Assembly: GCF_016428585.1 (NCBI RefSeq)
Contig: NZ_JAELVR010000008.1
Span: 182,087 to 246,086 of the forward strand
Direction: 5' to 3'
DNA from: Sedimentitalea arenosa
GTDB lineage: Bacteria; Pseudomonadota; Alphaproteobacteria; Rhodobacterales; Rhodobacteraceae
Length of the DNA: 64,000 nucleotides
The notes beneath the pieces are model-generated. The model was not told the DNA's origin, did no database searches, and saw only the letters and a program-made list of their open reading frames with translations. Of this stretch, positions 63,858 to 64,000 are shown in pieces. A program made the position numbers and the translations under genes. Position 1 is the stretch's first letter. Every line of letters begins with the position of its first letter.

Positions 63858-64000
63858 CTCCAGACTCATTGATTTAAAGCCAGAACAAGACAGTAGCCGC
63901 GAGCGCGATTGCCGAGAGGAATACCGTCGGGGATCTGTCGTAGCGGGTGGCAACGCGACGCCAATCCTTCAGTCGCCCGAACATAATCTCGATCCGGTTC
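63858..64000 (-). mobile_element. IS5-family element, left end with transposase C-terminus
   Basis: The minus strand from 64000 to the stop at 63874-63876 encodes RIEIMFGRLKDWRRVATRYD, then FLSAIALAATVLFWL. This is the characteristic C-terminus of IS5-family (IS427-group) transposases, which contains the catalytic glutamate (E in RIEIMFGRLKD). The terminal sequence GGCTCCAGACTCATTGAT (63857-63874) is the probable inverted repeat. The rest lies beyond the window. The insertion interrupts the AAA ATPase gene. Confidence 0.8.

Overview
The window is GC-rich chromosomal DNA with the codon use, short intergenic gaps and ATGA-type overlaps of an alphaproteobacterium. The gene neighbourhoods (murA-DUF2948-hisD-UPF0262, FlaF/FlbT flagellin regulators, DctPQM TRAP transporters, PuuD-type urate oxidase, UrtABCDE) point to Rhodobacteraceae, probably the Roseobacter group. 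This is inferred from family and synteny knowledge; no marker such as 16S rRNA is present.

Layout. 1-0.7 kb: the 3' end of an unrecognised gene, then two juxtaposed insertion-sequence scraps (IS3-type and IS481-type) that appear to supply the stop codon of the PfkB sugar kinase gene at 0.7-1.6 kb. 1.9-7.2 kb: an ExeA-like AAA ATPase with a membrane anchor and Sel1-like repeat, a lone TAXI-type binding protein and a 633-residue exported coiled-coil protein. 7.4-14.2 kb: complete urea ABC transporter operon urtABCDE, with a strong hairpin between the binding-protein gene and the permeases. 14.2-17.3 kb: trmO, an amidase, a methyltransferase and a low-molecular-weight phosphatase. 17.3-21.3 kb: UPF0262, hisD, DUF2948, murA, a small basic protein and tRNA-Thr. 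21.6-28.1 kb: urate/allantoin catabolism (NCS2 permease, allA, fused puuE-uraD, uraH, LysR regulator, puuD). 28.2-33.0 kb: a small membrane protein, an amidase and a DctPQM TRAP transporter. 33.9-39.6 kb: flagellar cluster (flgD, fliK, flgJ-like, flgN-like, flagellin, flaF, flbT, DUF1217). 39.7-51.8 kb: tRNA-Met, hemE, hemC, a desaturase, a PQQ-type dehydrogenase with its cytochrome c, two Lin0512 paralogues, cbpM/cbpA, an ornithine cyclodeaminase homologue, hemF, an SDR lacking its usual lysine, an rRNA methyltransferase, clpS and a HAD phosphatase. 52-60.9 kb: D-Ala-D-Ala carboxypeptidase, D-lactate dehydrogenase, gamma-glutamyltransferase, 2-hydroxyacid dehydrogenase, SH3 protein, quinone reductase and an MscS channel. 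61.0-64.0 kb: tRNA-Gln followed by an accessory region with a TniQ protein, an AT-rich AAA ATPase gene and an IS5-type element that cuts that gene and runs off the window.

How the parts work together. The purine segment converts urate to allantoin, allantoate and finally glyoxylate plus urea. The allantoicase step is not in the window. UrtABCDE imports urea, so the two regions both concern urea nitrogen, although no urease genes are visible. A 16-base motif shared by the puuE/uraH divergent promoter and the permease leader, and a separate 8+5+8 palindrome between the LysR gene and puuD, are candidate control sites. Hairpins after urtA, after dctP and after the flagellin gene probably set the excess of binding protein or flagellin over the downstream products. 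Two hairpins in the flagellin leader lie where FlbT-type post-transcriptional control would act.

The accessory 61-64 kb end is the most likely place for an uncharacterised system, but it is truncated by the window edge. The ATPase/coiled-coil/TAXI group at 1.9-7.2 kb is the other set of genes that known pathways do not explain.
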